Source: Cellulosimicrobium sp. Marseille-Q4280 (GTDB lineage Bacteria; Actinomycetota; Actinomycetes; Actinomycetales; Cellulomonadaceae). Taken from it: 64,000 nucleotides of DNA. The notes under the pieces were generated by a model. That model saw nothing but the letters and a program-made list of their open reading frames with translations, did no database searches and was not told where the DNA came from. The DNA lies in the NCBI RefSeq assembly GCF_943181405.1, contig NZ_CALPBY010000007.1, positions 124,001 through 188,000 of the forward strand, given 5' to 3'. Each line of letters opens with the position of its first letter. Position 1 is the first letter of the stretch. Both the position numbers and the translations under genes were made by a program. Positions 34,356-43,769 of the stretch are shown in pieces.

Positions 34356-35660
34356 ATGGGCGACCGGGTGAGCGTGGAACGGCACCGCGCGGACGTCGCG
34401 GAGCTGCTGGCGCCCCTCGTGGACGGTGCCCGACGCCGCGCGCGCACCGAGCAGGTCGACCTCGCCGACGCGCTCGGCCGGGTCCTCGCGGAAGACCTCG
34501 TGGCGCCCGTCCCGGTCCCGCTCTTCCGGAACTCGCAGATGGACGGGTACGCGGTGCGGGCCGTCGACGTCGCGGGTGCGGGGGCCGAGGTCCCGGTCCG
34601 GCTCCCGGTCGGCGCGGAGATCCCCGCGGCTCCCGGCACGCCCGCCGCCCTGGCACCCGGGACCGCGGCGCGCATCATGACGGGCGCTCCCGTGCCCGAC
34701 GGCGCGGACGCCGTCGTCCCGGTCGAGGACACCGGGGCGGGCAGCTTCGCCGCGGAGCCCGCGGCCCGGTCCGGCGCGCCGGGCGGGACCGTCGCCGTCG
34801 ACGTCCTGGTGCCCCGGCAGGCCGGGGAGTTCGTGCGCGAGGCGGGCAGCGACGTCGCCGCGGGCGACGTGCTGCTCGCCGACGGGACGCTCCTCGCACC
34901 GCACCACCTCGCCGCCGCGGCGGCGTGCGGCGTGGGGCAGGTGCGCGTCGTCGCGCGGCCACGGGTGGCGATCCTGTCGACGGGCTCCGAGATCGTCGGC
35001 CCGGGGGAGCGGCCCGGACCCGGGCAGGTGTTCGACGCGAACGGCGCGGCGCTCGGCGCGGCGGTGCGGCGCGCGGGAGGCGTCGTCACGCTCACGGCGC
35101 GCTGCGGCGACGACGCCGGGGCGTTCGCCGCCGTGCTCGCCGACGCCGCGGCGGGCGCGGACCTCGTCATCACGTCGGGCGGTGTGAGCCAGGGGGCGTA
35201 CGAGGTGGTCAAGGACGTGCTCGGCCCGACGCAGACTCCCGGAAGGACGCCCGGCAGCCCGGCTGTCGAGTTCCGGTCGGTCGCGATGCAGCCCGGCGGC
35301 CCGCAGGGCCTCGGCCGGTTCGGCCCCGGCCCCGGGACGCCCGTGCTCACCTTCCCCGGCAACCCCGTGAGCGCCCAGGTGTCGTTCGTCGTCTTCCTGC
35401 GCGAGGTCCTCGAGCGGGCGGCCGGCCTGCCGGGGGAGCGGCGCGTCCGTCGAGCGCGCGTGCTCGACGCCGGGACGTCACCTGCCGGGAAGCGTCAGCT
35501 CCTGCGGGGGGCGAGCGGTCCCGACGGTTCGGTGCGCGTCGTCGGCGGCCCGGGGTCGCACCTCGTCGCGTCGATGGCGCGCGCGGACGTCCTCGTCGAC
35601 GTGCCCGCCGACGTGACAGGGTGGGACGCCGGGACCGAGCTGGAGGTGTGGGAGCTGTGA
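34356..35660 (+). CDS. moeA: molybdopterin molybdenumtransferase MoeA
   Basis: A 434-residue MoeA, which inserts molybdate into adenylated molybdopterin. It shows PLFRNSQMDGYAVRA, RIMTGAPVPDGADAVVPVE, VAILSTGSEIV, the MPT-binding TSGGVSQGAYEVVK and LTFPGNPVSAQVSF, the usual domain order. ATG 34356 has GGAGG six bases upstream. The stop overlaps the moaE start (GTGA). It is placed to serve the xanthine dehydrogenase encoded 3.5 kb downstream. Confidence 0.93.
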   Translation: MGDRVSVERHRADVAELLAPLVDGARRRARTEQVDLADALGRVLAEDLVAPVPVPLFRNSQMDGYAVRAVDVAGAGAEVPVRLPVGAEIPAAPGTPAALAPGTAARIMTGAPVPDGADAVVPVEDTGAGSFAAEPAARSGAPGGTVAVDVLVPRQAGEFVREAGSDVAAGDVLLADGTLLAPHHLAAAAACGVGQVRVVARPRVAILSTGSEIVGPGERPGPGQVFDANGAALGAAVRRAGGVVTLTARCGDDAGAFAAVLADAAAGADLVITSGGVSQGAYEVVKDVLGPTQTPGRTPGSPAVEFRSVAMQPGGPQGLGRFGPGPGTPVLTFPGNPVSAQVSFVVFLREVLERAAGLPGERRVRRARVLDAGTSPAGKRQLLRGASGPDGSVRVVGGPGSHLVASMARADVLVDVPADVTGWDAGTELEVWEL

Positions 35661-36121
35661 GCGCTGGTGAGGCAGTGGGCAGCGGCGACGCGGCGCGTGC
35701 GGGTGACGCGGTGAGCCGCGTGACGACGGACGTCCTGGACGCCGCCGTGTCGCACGCGGTGGAGGACGCCGTCGGCGGGCCGGAGTGCGGCGCGGTGGTG
35801 ACGTTCCGCGGCGTGGTGCGCGACGTCGACGACGACCGCGGCGTGACCGGGCTCGACTACGAGGCGCACCCCGACGCGACGGCCGTTCTGCGGCGGTGCG
35901 TCGACGCCGTCGCGGCCGAGACGGGCCTGCGGGTGGCCGCGGTGCACCGGTACGGGACGCTCGTCGTGGGGGACGTCGCGCTCGTCGCGGCGGCGGCCGC
36001 GGGCCACCGCCGCGAGGCGTTCGAGGCGTGCTCGCTGCTCGTGGAGCGGATCAAGGCCGAGGTGCCGATCTGGAAGCGGCAGCACTTCACCGACGGCGTG
36101 TCGGAGTGGGTCGGCCTCTGA
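35657..36121 (+). CDS. moaE: molybdopterin synthase catalytic subunit MoaE
   Basis: A 154-residue MoaE, the large subunit that transfers sulfur from MoaD to precursor Z. Recognisable are GAVVTFRGVVRDVDDDRGVTGLDYEAHP, VHRYGTLVVGDVALVAAAAAGHR and the C-terminal KAEVPIWKRQHFTDGVSEWVG with catalytic Lys residues. The ~20-residue N-terminal Gly/Ala extension is unusual and may be unnecessary. It is coupled to moeA by GTGA overlap. No moaD is seen in the window. Confidence 0.93.
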   Translation: MSAGEAVGSGDAARAGDAVSRVTTDVLDAAVSHAVEDAVGGPECGAVVTFRGVVRDVDDDRGVTGLDYEAHPDATAVLRRCVDAVAAETGLRVAAVHRYGTLVVGDVALVAAAAAGHRREAFEACSLLVERIKAEVPIWKRQHFTDGVSEWVGL

Positions 36122-36133
36122 GGGCTCGCAGGC

Positions 36134-36382
36134 TCAGCGGGGTGCGCGGCCGTTGTCGAGCAGCATGCCGACGCCCAGACCCACGGCGGCACCGAGGACC
36201 AGGCCGAACCAGCTGAGCACGACGGTCCCGACGATCGCGCCGATCGCGACGCCGAGCACGCTCTTCGTCCCGGTCTTCCACGGCTCGGTGCGCTGGTCGT
36301 CGCGGTAGATCGGCAGCGCGGACGTGCTGTTGTCGGGGGTCTCGACGGTGGGCAGGGCGGGGGCGGAGGAGGTCGTCGTCAC
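36134..36382 (-). CDS. small glycine-zipper membrane protein
   Basis: An 82-residue protein. A 37-residue hydrophilic N-part containing YRDDQRTEPWKTG is followed by two short hydrophobic, Gly-rich helices, LGVAIGAIVGTVVLSWFGLVLG and AAVGLGVGMLL, reminiscent of glycine-zipper proteins. The GTG start at 36382 is preceded by AGGGA; CCCTATGATAGGG (36385-36397), containing a TATCAT -10 candidate on the minus strand, sits directly upstream, so its mRNA could be almost leaderless. Function unknown. Confidence 0.65.
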   Translation of the reverse strand: MTTTSSAPALPTVETPDNSTSALPIYRDDQRTEPWKTGTKSVLGVAIGAIVGTVVLSWFGLVLGAAVGLGVGMLLDNGRAPR

Positions 36383-36447
36383 GTCCCTATGATAGGGTCC
36401 GCGCCGCGCGCTGACTTGGGAGAACGCGGCGACGTGACCCGGTTCAC

Positions 36448-36464
36448 CCCGTGACGTGCGGCAC
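36448..36464. repeat. 17-bp direct repeat, copy 1
   Basis: CCCGTGACGTGCGGCAC is identical at 37622-37638. This copy lies just beyond the moaA stop and about 70 bp upstream of the small membrane-protein start. The two copies bracket moaA. Confidence 0.85.
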
Positions 36465-36489
36465 CTTCACGACGCACGCGCTCGCGGGG

Positions 36490-37602
36490 TCAGCCGCCGA
36501 TCGCGCCCATGCTGCGCGCGGTCGGCGCGAACGCGTCCCTCGCCACGGGGGTGTCGCTGCCGTGCGCGAGCGGCTTCGCCCACATCGCGCCCTGCCAGGC
36601 GCGCGCGATCGCGTCGTCGCGCTCGTCCTCCGTGAGGGCGTCGGAGCGCAGGATCGCGCGCAGGTCGGTCTCGTCGTCGCCGAACAGGCACGAGCGGACG
36701 GTGCCCTCCGCGGTGAGGCGCGTGCGGTCGCAGTCGCCGCAGAACGACCGGGTGACCGACGCGATGATCCCGACGGTCTGCGGCCCACCGTCCACGAGCC
36801 ATTCCTCGGCCGGTGCCGACGGGTCGTCGCGGCCGACCTCGAGGAGGTCGAAGCGCTCGCCCAGCACCGCGAGCAGGTCCTCGGCGGAGACGAGGTCGTC
36901 GCGGGTCCAGCGCCCGTCGGCGTCGAGCGGCATCTGCTCGATGAAGCGCAGGTGGCACCCGTGGTCGACGGCCCAGGCGAGCAGGTCGGCGGCGCCCGCG
37001 AGGGTCTCGGGCATGAGCACGGCGTTGAGCTTGACGGGGGCGAGGCCGGCGGCGAGCGCGCCCCGGACGCCGGCGAGGACGTCGGGCAGGCGGTCGCGGC
37101 GCGTGAGCCGCGCGAAGTCGTCGCGGTCGACGGAGTCGAGCGAGATGTTCACGCGGTCGAGCCCCGCGGCGACGAGCTCGCCGACGCGCTTGTCCAGCCC
37201 GATGGCGTTCGTCGTCATGGAGATCGACACGTCGGGGGCGGCGGCGCGGGAGAGGCGCAGGATCTCGGCGAGGTCCCGGCGCACGAGGGGCTCGCCGCCC
37301 GTGAACCGGACGTCGGTGATCCCGAGGCGGCCGACGGCGACCCGCACGAGCCGGGCGATCTCCTCGGGGGTGAGCAGGTCCTCGCGCGCGATGGCCGGTA
37401 GGCCCTCCGCGGGCATGCAGTAGGTGCAGCGCAGCGTGCACTTCTCGGTGATCGAGATGCGCAGGTCGCGCGCGACCCGGCCGTAGCGGTCGACGAGAGC
37501 CTCCGTGCCGGGGCGATCGTCGGGCAGGTCCGAGGCGCGCGTGGGCGCGTGCCCGCGCGCTGGTCCACGGAGCTGGGGCATCCCGAGAGCGACCGCCGTC
37601 AT
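36490..37602 (-). CDS. moaA: GTP 3',8-cyclase MoaA (radical SAM)
   Basis: A 370-residue radical-SAM enzyme making the first molybdopterin precursor from GTP. The SAM cluster motif is [10 protein letters not shown] (CxxxCxxC), the second cluster [20 protein letters not shown], and the C-terminus GAIGG is typical. ATG 37602 lies six bases after TACGAT, a likely -10, so the message is probably leaderless. Its -35 region overlaps copy 2 of the 17-bp repeat. It is divergent from the xdh operon, sharing its promoter region. moaC is not visible. Confidence 0.93.
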   Translation of the reverse strand: MTAVALGMPQLRGPARGHAPTRASDLPDDRPGTEALVDRYGRVARDLRISITEKCTLRCTYCMPAEGLPAIAREDLLTPEEIARLVRVAVGRLGITDVRFTGGEPLVRRDLAEILRLSRAAAPDVSISMTTNAIGLDKRVGELVAAGLDRVNISLDSVDRDDFARLTRRDRLPDVLAGVRGALAAGLAPVKLNAVLMPETLAGAADLLAWAVDHGCHLRFIEQMPLDADGRWTRDDLVSAEDLLAVLGERFDLLEVGRDDPSAPAEEWLVDGGPQTVGIIASVTRSFCGDCDRTRLTAEGTVRSCLFGDDETDLRAILRSDALTEDERDDAIARAWQGAMWAKPLAHGSDTPVARDAFAPTARSMGAIGG

Positions 37603-37621
37603 GGCTCGATCGTAGACAGGT

Positions 37622-37638
37622 CCCGTGACGTGCGGCAC
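37622..37638. repeat. 17-bp direct repeat, copy 2, in the moaA/xdh promoter region
   Basis: CCCGTGACGTGCGGCAC, identical to 36448-36464. It spans the -35 of the rightward xdh promoter (GTGACG 37625-37630) and the -35 zone of leftward moaA, so it is well placed to be a regulator site acting on both. Confidence 0.75.
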
Positions 37639-37653
37639 GCCGCGTGCTAGCGT
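37625..37653 (+). promoter_or_regulatory. promoter of the xdhC-xdhB-xdhA operon
   Basis: GTGACG (37625-37630), a 17-bp spacer and TAGCGT (37648-37653). The -10 is the same hexamer as the guaD operon promoter. The leader to xdhC is about 165 nt. Confidence 0.55.
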
Positions 37654-37657
37654 GAGA

Positions 37658-37692
37658 TTCGCTGAACGGAAGATGGGTTCCGTCCAGCGGAA
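37658..37692. promoter_or_regulatory. operator-like dyad just downstream of the xdh -10
   Basis: TTCGCTGAACGGAA (37658-37671), six bases, TTCCGTCCAGCGGAA (37678-37692): the halves are complementary apart from one mismatch and one extra base. Position at the expected transcription start suggests repressor binding. Downstream, CCCCTG/CAGGGG and GCCGGC-AGT-GCCGGC small hairpins occupy the leader. Confidence 0.6.
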
Positions 37693-37827
37693 GTCTGACG
37701 GCGGATTCAAGCCCTGTGTTTCCGGCGCGTCACAGCCGACGCGCCCCTGGACACGCAGGGGACTCACCGCAAGGGTTCACTGGAAGGACGCCGGCAGTGC
37801 CGGCACCCTGGCGGAAGCGAGACCACG

Positions 37828-39192
37828 ATGCTCCACATCGTCGACCGGCTCTCCCCGTGGCTCGGCCCGGGGCAGCTCCCCTTCGCCGTCGCGACGGTCG
37901 TCGCGGCGTCCGGCTCCGTGCCGCGACCCGTCGGCACGGCGATGGCCGTGCGCGCCGACGGCGCCGTCGTGGGCAGCCTCTCGGGCGGCTGCGTCGAGGC
38001 CGCGGTGCACGCCGCCGCGCTCGACGCCATCGCGGCCGGTGCCTGCCACCGCGAGACCTTCGGCTACAGCGACGACGACGCGTTCGCCGTCGGGCTGAGC
38101 TGCGGCGGCACCCTCGACGTGCACGTCCAGCCCGTCTTCCCCGACGACGACGCCGCGCGGGCGCTCCGGGCGCTCGCGGCCGACGCCGGCCCCGCAGCCC
38201 TCGTGCGGCGGATCGACGGTGGCCGGCCCACCGCCGTCCTGCTCGACGCGGGCACGGCGGGCACGGCGGGCACGGCAGGCGCAGCGGACGGGCCGGCGGT
38301 CGCCGCCGCGCTGCACGGGCTCGTCGGGGCCGGTGCCGTGGACGCGGCCGCCGCGCAGGTCGTCGCGGTGCTGCGCGCAGGGGGCACCGCGACGGTGCGC
38401 GCCGCCCACGCCGGCCCGGACCCGGGTCCGGAGACGGGCGTGGTCCCGGGCGCGGACCCGGATGCGGACGCGGAGGACGACGGCCGCCTCGCGGGGACGA
38501 GCGTCCCTGCCTGCGACGACGCGGCCGAGCCCGTGACGCTGCTCGTCGAGACCCGCCTCCCGGCGCCGCGATTCCTCGTGTTCGGCGCGAACGACTTCGC
38601 CGCGGCGCTCGTGCGCGGCGTGCGCCTGCTCGGCTACCGGGTCACGCTCGTCGACGCGCGCGAGGTGTTCGCCGACCCCCGCCGGTTCCCGGAGGCGGAC
38701 GAGGTCGTCGTCGAGTGGCCCGACCGGTACCTCGCGGACGAGGCGGGTGCGGGACGTCTCGACCACCGCACCGGCGTCGCGGTGCTCACGCACGACGCGA
38801 AGTTCGACGTGCCGCTCCTGCGGCTCGCGCTCGACCTGCCGGTCGCCTACGTCGGCGCCATGGGCTCCCGACGGTCGCACGAGCAGCGCGTGCGCGCGCT
38901 GCGGGCCGAGGGTGTCTCCGACGCCGCGCTCGCCCGGCTGCGGTCGCCCATCGGTCTCGACCTCGGCGCGGTCACGCCGGACGAGGTCGCCGTCTCCGTC
39001 ACGGCCGAGATCGTCGCCGCACGGCACGGCCGGGCCGGCGTCGTGCCCCTGAGCCAGAGCCGGGGCCCGCTGCACGCGGACCCGCCGCACGCGGACCCGC
39101 CGCACGCGGACCCGCCGCACGCCGTCGACCCACGCCCTGTCCCGGGTCCACCGGGCGCACCGCGGCGCACCGCACCCGAGGAGGCCTCCTGA
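37828..39192 (+). CDS. xdhC: XdhC/CoxI-family molybdenum hydroxylase maturation protein
   Basis: A 454-residue XdhC-family protein, which delivers sulfurated molybdenum cofactor to xanthine-dehydrogenase-type enzymes. The N-terminal XdhC_CoxI domain has [20 protein letters not shown] and [12 protein letters not shown]. The C-terminal Rossmann domain has [27 protein letters not shown] and [15 protein letters not shown]. Two low-complexity inserts (AGTAGTAGTAG; an Asp/Gly-rich stretch) and a tail with three exact HADPP repeats (15-bp DNA units, 39072-39116) are unusual. ATG 37828 is preceded by GGAAGCGAG. Its stop overlaps the xdhB start (TGATG). Confidence 0.88.
   Translation: MLHIVDRLSPWLGPGQLPFAVATVVAASGSVPRPVGTAMAVRADGAVVGSLSGGCVEAAVHAAALDAIAAGACHRETFGYSDDDAFAVGLSCGGTLDVHVQPVFPDDDAARALRALAADAGPAALVRRIDGGRPTAVLLDAGTAGTAGTAGAADGPAVAAALHGLVGAGAVDAAAAQVVAVLRAGGTATVRAAHAGPDPGPETGVVPGADPDADAEDDGRLAGTSVPACDDAAEPVTLLVETRLPAPRFLVFGANDFAAALVRGVRLLGYRVTLVDAREVFADPRRFPEADEVVVEWPDRYLADEAGAGRLDHRTGVAVLTHDAKFDVPLLRLALDLPVAYVGAMGSRRSHEQRVRALRAEGVSDAALARLRSPIGLDLGAVTPDEVAVSVTAEIVAARHGRAGVVPLSQSRGPLHADPPHADPPHADPPHAVDPRPVPGPPGAPRRTAPEEAS
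39072..39116 (+). repeat. three perfect 15-bp tandem repeats in the xdhC tail
   Basis: GCACGCGGACCCGCC occurs three times in a row and begins a fourth. It encodes HADPP repeats beyond the conserved domain, a likely length-variable site. Confidence 0.9.
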
Positions 39193-40121
39193 TGGACCTG
39201 AGCACCGTCACCGACCTCGTCCCGACCACCGACCCCGCCGAGTGGCGCGAGGGCGACGCGTGGCTCGCGGGCGGGACCGTCCTGTTCTCCTACGGGAGCC
39301 AGACGCTGCGGCGCCTGCTCGACGTCACGTCGGCGGGCTGGCCGTCGCTCACCGCGACCGAGGACGGGCTCGAGATCGCCGCGACGTGCACTGTCGCGGA
39401 GCTCTACGCGTTCGAGGGCTCGGCGGCCGCCGTCCCGGTGCGCGGCCGGTGGAGCGCGCTCGACCTGTTCCGCCCGTGCTGCGACGCCTTCGTCGCGTCG
39501 TTCAAGATCTGGAACACGTCGACGGTCGGCGGCAACGTCTGCACGTCGCTCCCCGCGGGTCCGATGATCTCGCTCACCGCGGCGCTCGACGGCGTGGCGG
39601 AGGTCTGGGGGCCGGGCGGCGCACGCCGCGCGCAGCCCGTCGCGGAGCTCGTCACGGGCGACATGCGCAACACGCTCGCCCCGGGCGAGCTGCTCCGGTC
39701 GATCCGCGTCCCGGACCGTGCGCTGCGCTCGCGGACGGCCTTCCGGCGCCTTTCTCTGTCCAACCTCGGGCGCTCCGGGGTCCTGCTGATCGGCCGGGTC
39801 GACCCACCGACGGGGGAAGGCAGCACGGGGCCCGACGGCGCCGGCGAGCTCGTGCTCACCGTGACCGCCGCGACGCGGCGCCCCGTGCAGCTGCGCTTTC
39901 CTCCCGGGGCGCACCCCTCGGCCGCGGACCTGACCGCCGCGCTCGATGCTGCGGCGGCCGACGGTGCCGACGGGGCAGCGGGTGGCGAGAGCATCTGGCA
40001 CGACGACGTCCACGGCCATCCCGCGTGGCGTCGAGACATGACCTACCGGCTCGCCGAGGAGATCCGCGCCGAGCTCGTCGCGCCCCTCGACGGCGCCGGC
40101 ACGGACGGAGGACCCCGATGA
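39192..40121 (+). CDS. xdhB: xanthine dehydrogenase family FAD-binding subunit
   Basis: A 309-residue subunit of CO-dehydrogenase flavoprotein type. [10 protein letters not shown] and [23 protein letters not shown] give the FAD-binding pattern. The C-terminal domain follows the family ([10 protein letters not shown]). It carries electrons from the FeS clusters to NAD or another acceptor. It is coupled to xdhC by TGATG and to the next gene by ATGA. Confidence 0.87.
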   Translation: MDLSTVTDLVPTTDPAEWREGDAWLAGGTVLFSYGSQTLRRLLDVTSAGWPSLTATEDGLEIAATCTVAELYAFEGSAAAVPVRGRWSALDLFRPCCDAFVASFKIWNTSTVGGNVCTSLPAGPMISLTAALDGVAEVWGPGGARRAQPVAELVTGDMRNTLAPGELLRSIRVPDRALRSRTAFRRLSLSNLGRSGVLLIGRVDPPTGEGSTGPDGAGELVLTVTAATRRPVQLRFPPGAHPSAADLTAALDAAAADGADGAAGGESIWHDDVHGHPAWRRDMTYRLAEEIRAELVAPLDGAGTDGGPR

Positions 40122-43075
40122 GCGACCCGACCACGCCGACCTCGCCGCCGGCCGCGACGTCGACCGCGACGTCGACCGCGACGTCGACCCACGCCACGCG
40201 GCCCGATCGCTCCGGGCGCGTCACCGTCGACGGCCGCACGGTGACGACCGAGCCGCGCGCGGGCCAGTGCCTGCGCACGTTCCTGCGCGAGCAGGGCGCG
40301 CTCGGCGTGAAGAAGGGCTGCGACGGCGGCGACTGCGGCGCGTGCACGGTGCACGTCGACGGCGTCCCCGTGCACTCGTGCGTCTACCCCGCGCGGCGCG
40401 CCGCCGGGCGCGACGTGACGACGATCGCCGGCCTCGCCGCGGCGAGCGGCGTGCCCGAGGGGGAGCTGCACCCGGTGCAGCAGCAGTTCCTCGACGCGCA
40501 GGGCTTCCAGTGCGGGTTCTGCACTGCGGGCATGATCATGACCGCCGCGACGTTCGACGACGACCAGCGCGAGGACCTGCCGCGCAACCTGAAGGGCAAC
40601 CTGTGCCGCTGCACGGGGTACCGGGCGATCGCCGACGCCGTGCTCGGCGGCGGCGCGTGCGGGCGGGAGCACCCGGCCGGCGCCGCACCCTGCGACCCCG
40701 CGCACGACGGCCCGCGCCCGGACCCGGGTACTCCCTCGCGTGACCCGGGTACTCCCTCGGCGTTCGGGACGGACGTGCCGGCTCCTGCCGGGCGGGGCGT
40801 GGTCACGGGGGCCGTGCGGTACACGCTCGACGTCGACCCGGCCACCTACCCGGGGCTGCTGCACCTGAAGCTCGTGCGCTCGCCGCACGCGCACGCGCGC
40901 GTCCTCGCGATCGACACGACCGCGGCGCTCGCCGTCCCGGGCGTCGTCGCCGTGCTCACGCACGAGGACGCCCCGGCGGCCCGGTTCTCGACCGCGCAGC
41001 ACGAGCTGTTCACCGACGACCCCGACGACACGAGGATCCTCGACGACGTCGTGCGGTTCGTCGGGCAGCGCGTCGCCGCCGTCGTCGCCGAGACCGTGGC
41101 CGCCGCCGAGGAGGGTGTGCGCAGGGTGCGGGTCACGTACGAGGTGCTGCCCGCCGTCGTCGACCCCGAGGAGGCGATGGCGCCGGGTGCGCCGCTCGTC
41201 CACCCGGACCTCGACGCGACGCAGGCCCGCGTCTCGCGCCCGGAGGCGAACGTCGTCGCCGAGGTGCACAGCGAGCTCGGTGACGTGGAGCGCGGGCTCG
41301 CGGAGGCCGACGTCGTGCACGAGGCCACGTACCGCACCCAGCGCGTCCAGCACGCCGCGCTCGAGACGCACTGCTCCGTCGCGTCGCTCGACGACGACGG
41401 CCGCCTCGTCGTGCGGTCCTCCACCCAGGTGCCGTTCCTCGCGCGCCGCCATCTCGCGCGCGTCCTCGACCTCGACCCCGAGCGGGTCCGGGTCTACTGC
41501 GAGCGCGTCGGCGGCGGGTTCGGCGGCAAGCAGGAGGTCCTGACCGAGGACGTCACGGCCCTCGCCACGCTGCGCCTCGGGCGCCCGGTGCAGCTCGAGC
41601 TCACGCGCACGGAGCAGTTCGTGGGCACGACGACGCGGCACCCGTTCCGCGTCCGGGTGCGGGCCGGCGCGCGCCGGGACGGGACGCTCACCGCGCTGCA
41701 CCTCGACGTGCTGACCAACACGGGCGCGTACGGCAACCACGGCCCCGGCGTCATGTTCCACGGGTGCGGCGAGTCGCTCGCGGTCTACCGGTGCGACAAC
41801 AAGAAGGTCGACGCCCACAGCGTCTACACGAACACCGTCCCGGCGGGCGCGTTCCGCGGCTACGGGCTCTCGCAGATGGTGTTCGCGGTCGAGTCGGCGG
41901 TGGACGAGCTCGCGCGGCAGCTCGACCTCGACCCGCTCGAGATGCGGCGTCGCAACGTCGTCCTCGAGGGCGAGCCGATGCTCTCGACGCACCCGACGCC
42001 CGAGGAGGACGTCCACCACGGCAGCTACGGGCTCGACCAGTGCATCGAGCTCGTCGACGACGCCCTGCGCCGCGGGCGCGAGCGCGACGACCGCGCGCTC
42101 GGCGCCGAGTGGGGCGTCGGCGAGGGCACGGCCCTGTCGATGATCGACACCGTCCCGCCGCGCGGGCACTTCTCCCACGCGCGCGTGCGGCTGCGTGCCG
42201 ACGGCGTCGTGGAGGCCGAGGTCGGCACGGCCGAGTTCGGCAACGGCACCACGACGGTGCACGCGCAGCTCGTCGCGTCGGCGCTGGGCCAGGACGCGTC
42301 GGCGGTGGTGGTGCGCCAGTCCGACACCGACCTCGTCGAGCACGACACCGGTGCCTTCGGGTCGACCGGCACGGTCGTCGCGGGCAAGGCGTCGCTCGCC
42401 GCCGCGCAGGACCTCGCCGAGACGGTCCTCAAGGTGGCGGCCGCCCTGCCCGGCGCCCTGTCCGACGGCGGTGTCCCGGATCCCGCCGACTGCCGGCTCG
42501 TCCCCGGCGCGGTCGACTGCGCCGGGAGGATCGTCCCGCTCGCCGACGTGGCGCAGGCCGCGACCGAGGCCGGGATCGAGCTCGTCGCCGAAGGGCGCTG
42601 GGGCGGCACGCCGCGCTCGGTCGCGTTCAACGTCCACGGGTTCCGCGTCGCCGTGCACCACGGAACCGGAGAGATCCGGATCCTGCAGTCCGTCCAGGCC
42701 GCCGACGCCGGCGAGGTCGTCAACCCGCGCCAGTGCCGCGGCCAGATCGAGGGCGGTGTCGCGCAGGCGCTCGGTGCCGCGCTGTACGAGGACGTCGTGG
42801 TGGACGAGACCGGGAAGGTCACGACCGACATCTTTCGGCAGTACCACCTGCCCACCTTCGCGGACGTGCCGCGCAGCGAGGTCTACTTCGCGCGCACGAG
42901 CGACTCGATCGGGCCGATGGGCGCGAAGTCCATGAGCGAGAGCCCGTTCAACCCCGTCGCCCCCGCGCTCGCCAACGCGATCCGCGCGGCGACGGGTGTG
43001 CGGTTCACGGAGCTGCCGCTCCTGCGGGACCGGGTGTACCTCGGGATGAAGGCGGCGGGCGTCCGGGCCGGATGA
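40118..43075 (+). CDS. xdhA: xanthine dehydrogenase, fused [2Fe-2S] and molybdopterin subunits
   Basis: A 985-residue fusion. Residues about 30-185 hold two [2Fe-2S] clusters ([22 protein letters not shown] with CRCTGY). A linker (about 190-222) contains [13 protein letters not shown], encoded by two units of the dispersed 21-bp repeat. The rest is the molybdopterin domain with [20 protein letters not shown] and the C-terminal [15 protein letters not shown]. It probably oxidises xanthine or hypoxanthine in the cytoplasm; substrate is inferred from neighbouring guaD and permease. The N-terminus has three 12-bp repeats encoding ATST. Xanthine specificity versus another aldehyde or purine cannot be proved here. 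Confidence 0.85.
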   Translation: MSDPTTPTSPPAATSTATSTATSTHATRPDRSGRVTVDGRTVTTEPRAGQCLRTFLREQGALGVKKGCDGGDCGACTVHVDGVPVHSCVYPARRAAGRDVTTIAGLAAASGVPEGELHPVQQQFLDAQGFQCGFCTAGMIMTAATFDDDQREDLPRNLKGNLCRCTGYRAIADAVLGGGACGREHPAGAAPCDPAHDGPRPDPGTPSRDPGTPSAFGTDVPAPAGRGVVTGAVRYTLDVDPATYPGLLHLKLVRSPHAHARVLAIDTTAALAVPGVVAVLTHEDAPAARFSTAQHELFTDDPDDTRILDDVVRFVGQRVAAVVAETVAAAEEGVRRVRVTYEVLPAVVDPEEAMAPGAPLVHPDLDATQARVSRPEANVVAEVHSELGDVERGLAEADVVHEATYRTQRVQHAALETHCSVASLDDDGRLVVRSSTQVPFLARRHLARVLDLDPERVRVYCERVGGGFGGKQEVLTEDVTALATLRLGRPVQLELTRTEQFVGTTTRHPFRVRVRAGARRDGTLTALHLDVLTNTGAYGNHGPGVMFHGCGESLAVYRCDNKKVDAHSVYTNTVPAGAFRGYGLSQMVFAVESAVDELARQLDLDPLEMRRRNVVLEGEPMLSTHPTPEEDVHHGSYGLDQCIELVDDALRRGRERDDRALGAEWGVGEGTALSMIDTVPPRGHFSHARVRLRADGVVEAEVGTAEFGNGTTTVHAQLVASALGQDASAVVVRQSDTDLVEHDTGAFGSTGTVVAGKASLAAAQDLAETVLKVAAALPGALSDGGVPDPADCRLVPGAVDCAGRIVPLADVAQAATEAGIELVAEGRWGGTPRSVAFNVHGFRVAVHHGTGEIRILQSVQAADAGEVVNPRQCRGQIEGGVAQALGAALYEDVVVDETGKVTTDIFRQYHLPTFADVPRSEVYFARTSDSIGPMGAKSMSESPFNPVAPALANAIRAATGVRFTELPLLRDRVYLGMKAAGVRAG
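40154..40189 (+). repeat. three perfect 12-bp tandem repeats near the start of the fused xdh gene
   Basis: GCGACGTCGACC three times, encoding a repeated ATST N-tail before the first FeS domain. Confidence 0.9.
40721..40763 (-). repeat. two 21-22 bp repeat units inside the xdh linker, array D
   Basis: On the plus strand, two units start GACCCGGGTACTCCCTCG at 40721 and 40742. Their complement, CGAGGGAGTACCCGGGTC, matches the arrays at 5921-5980 and 30064-30389 except for a T to G change in the core and small flank differences. Both units are in frame. Confidence 0.75.
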
Positions 43076-43097
43076 TCGCGGGTCGGGTGCGCTGCGC

Positions 43098-43769
43098 TCA
43101 GGCCAGGAGGTCGAGGTCGGCCTCGGTGTCGAGGTCGCGGCCGTCGCCCGGGTGGTCGACGACGTCGATCAGGTCCGCGTGCGCGCGCAGGAAGGCGCGG
43201 GCGCCGTGGTCGCCGTGCGCGCTCGCGGCGGCCGGGGCGGCGAGCGACGCGTCGAGCACGAGGGGGTGCGCCCAGCGGGGGTTCCCGCGCGCGTCGCCGT
43301 GGGAGAGCGCGGCGGCGTCCTGCCCGACGGCGCCCGTCCAGCGCGAGGCGACCACGCGCCCGGGGCGGTGCGCGGCGAGGAGCCGAGCGACGTCGTCGGG
43401 CCGCACGCCCGGCTGGTCCACGTGCGCGACGACGACGCGAGCGGCGTCGTCGGCGAGCGCCGTGGCGACGCCCCGGCGCAGCGAGGACGCCATGCCGGAC
43501 TCCCAGTCGTCGTTGACGACCACGCGCACGGCGGGACGGTCGAGCGCGGCCTCGGCGCGCACCCGGTCCGCGCCCGCTCCGAGGACGACCACGACGACGT
43601 CGCACCCGCCCTCCGCGAGCACCCCGGCGACGTGCTCGACCAGCGGGCGGCCGTGGTGGGGGAGCAGCGCCTTGGGTCCCCGCCCGAGCCGCGTCCCGGC
43701 GCCCGCCGCGAGCAGCACGCCGACGGTCGGCCGGGCGCGCGGCGAGAGGTCCGGAGCGGTGGAGGTCAC
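43098..43769 (-). CDS. MocA/MobA-like molybdenum cofactor nucleotidyltransferase
   Basis: A 223-residue NTP-transferase. LLAAGAGTRLGRGPKALLPHHGRPLVEHV is the nucleotide-binding signature of MocA (CTP:molybdopterin cytidylyltransferase) and relatives. VVAHVDQPGVRP holds the metal-binding Asp. Hydroxylases of the XDH type can carry cytosine- or unmodified cofactor, and the gene's position beside xdh fits MocA, but CTP versus GTP use cannot be read from sequence. GTG 43769 overlaps the HxlR stop (GTGA). It is convergent with xdhA. Confidence 0.78.
   Translation of the reverse strand: MTSTAPDLSPRARPTVGVLLAAGAGTRLGRGPKALLPHHGRPLVEHVAGVLAEGGCDVVVVVLGAGADRVRAEAALDRPAVRVVVNDDWESGMASSLRRGVATALADDAARVVVAHVDQPGVRPDDVARLLAAHRPGRVVASRWTGAVGQDAAALSHGDARGNPRWAHPLVLDASLAAPAAASAHGDHGARAFLRAHADLIDVVDHPGDGRDLDTEADLDLLA

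Noticed and set aside
37660-37827. Moco or other riboswitch in the xdhC leader
   Set aside because: Only small independent hairpins are seen; the conserved Moco-RNA pattern was not recognised and xdhC is not a usual target.
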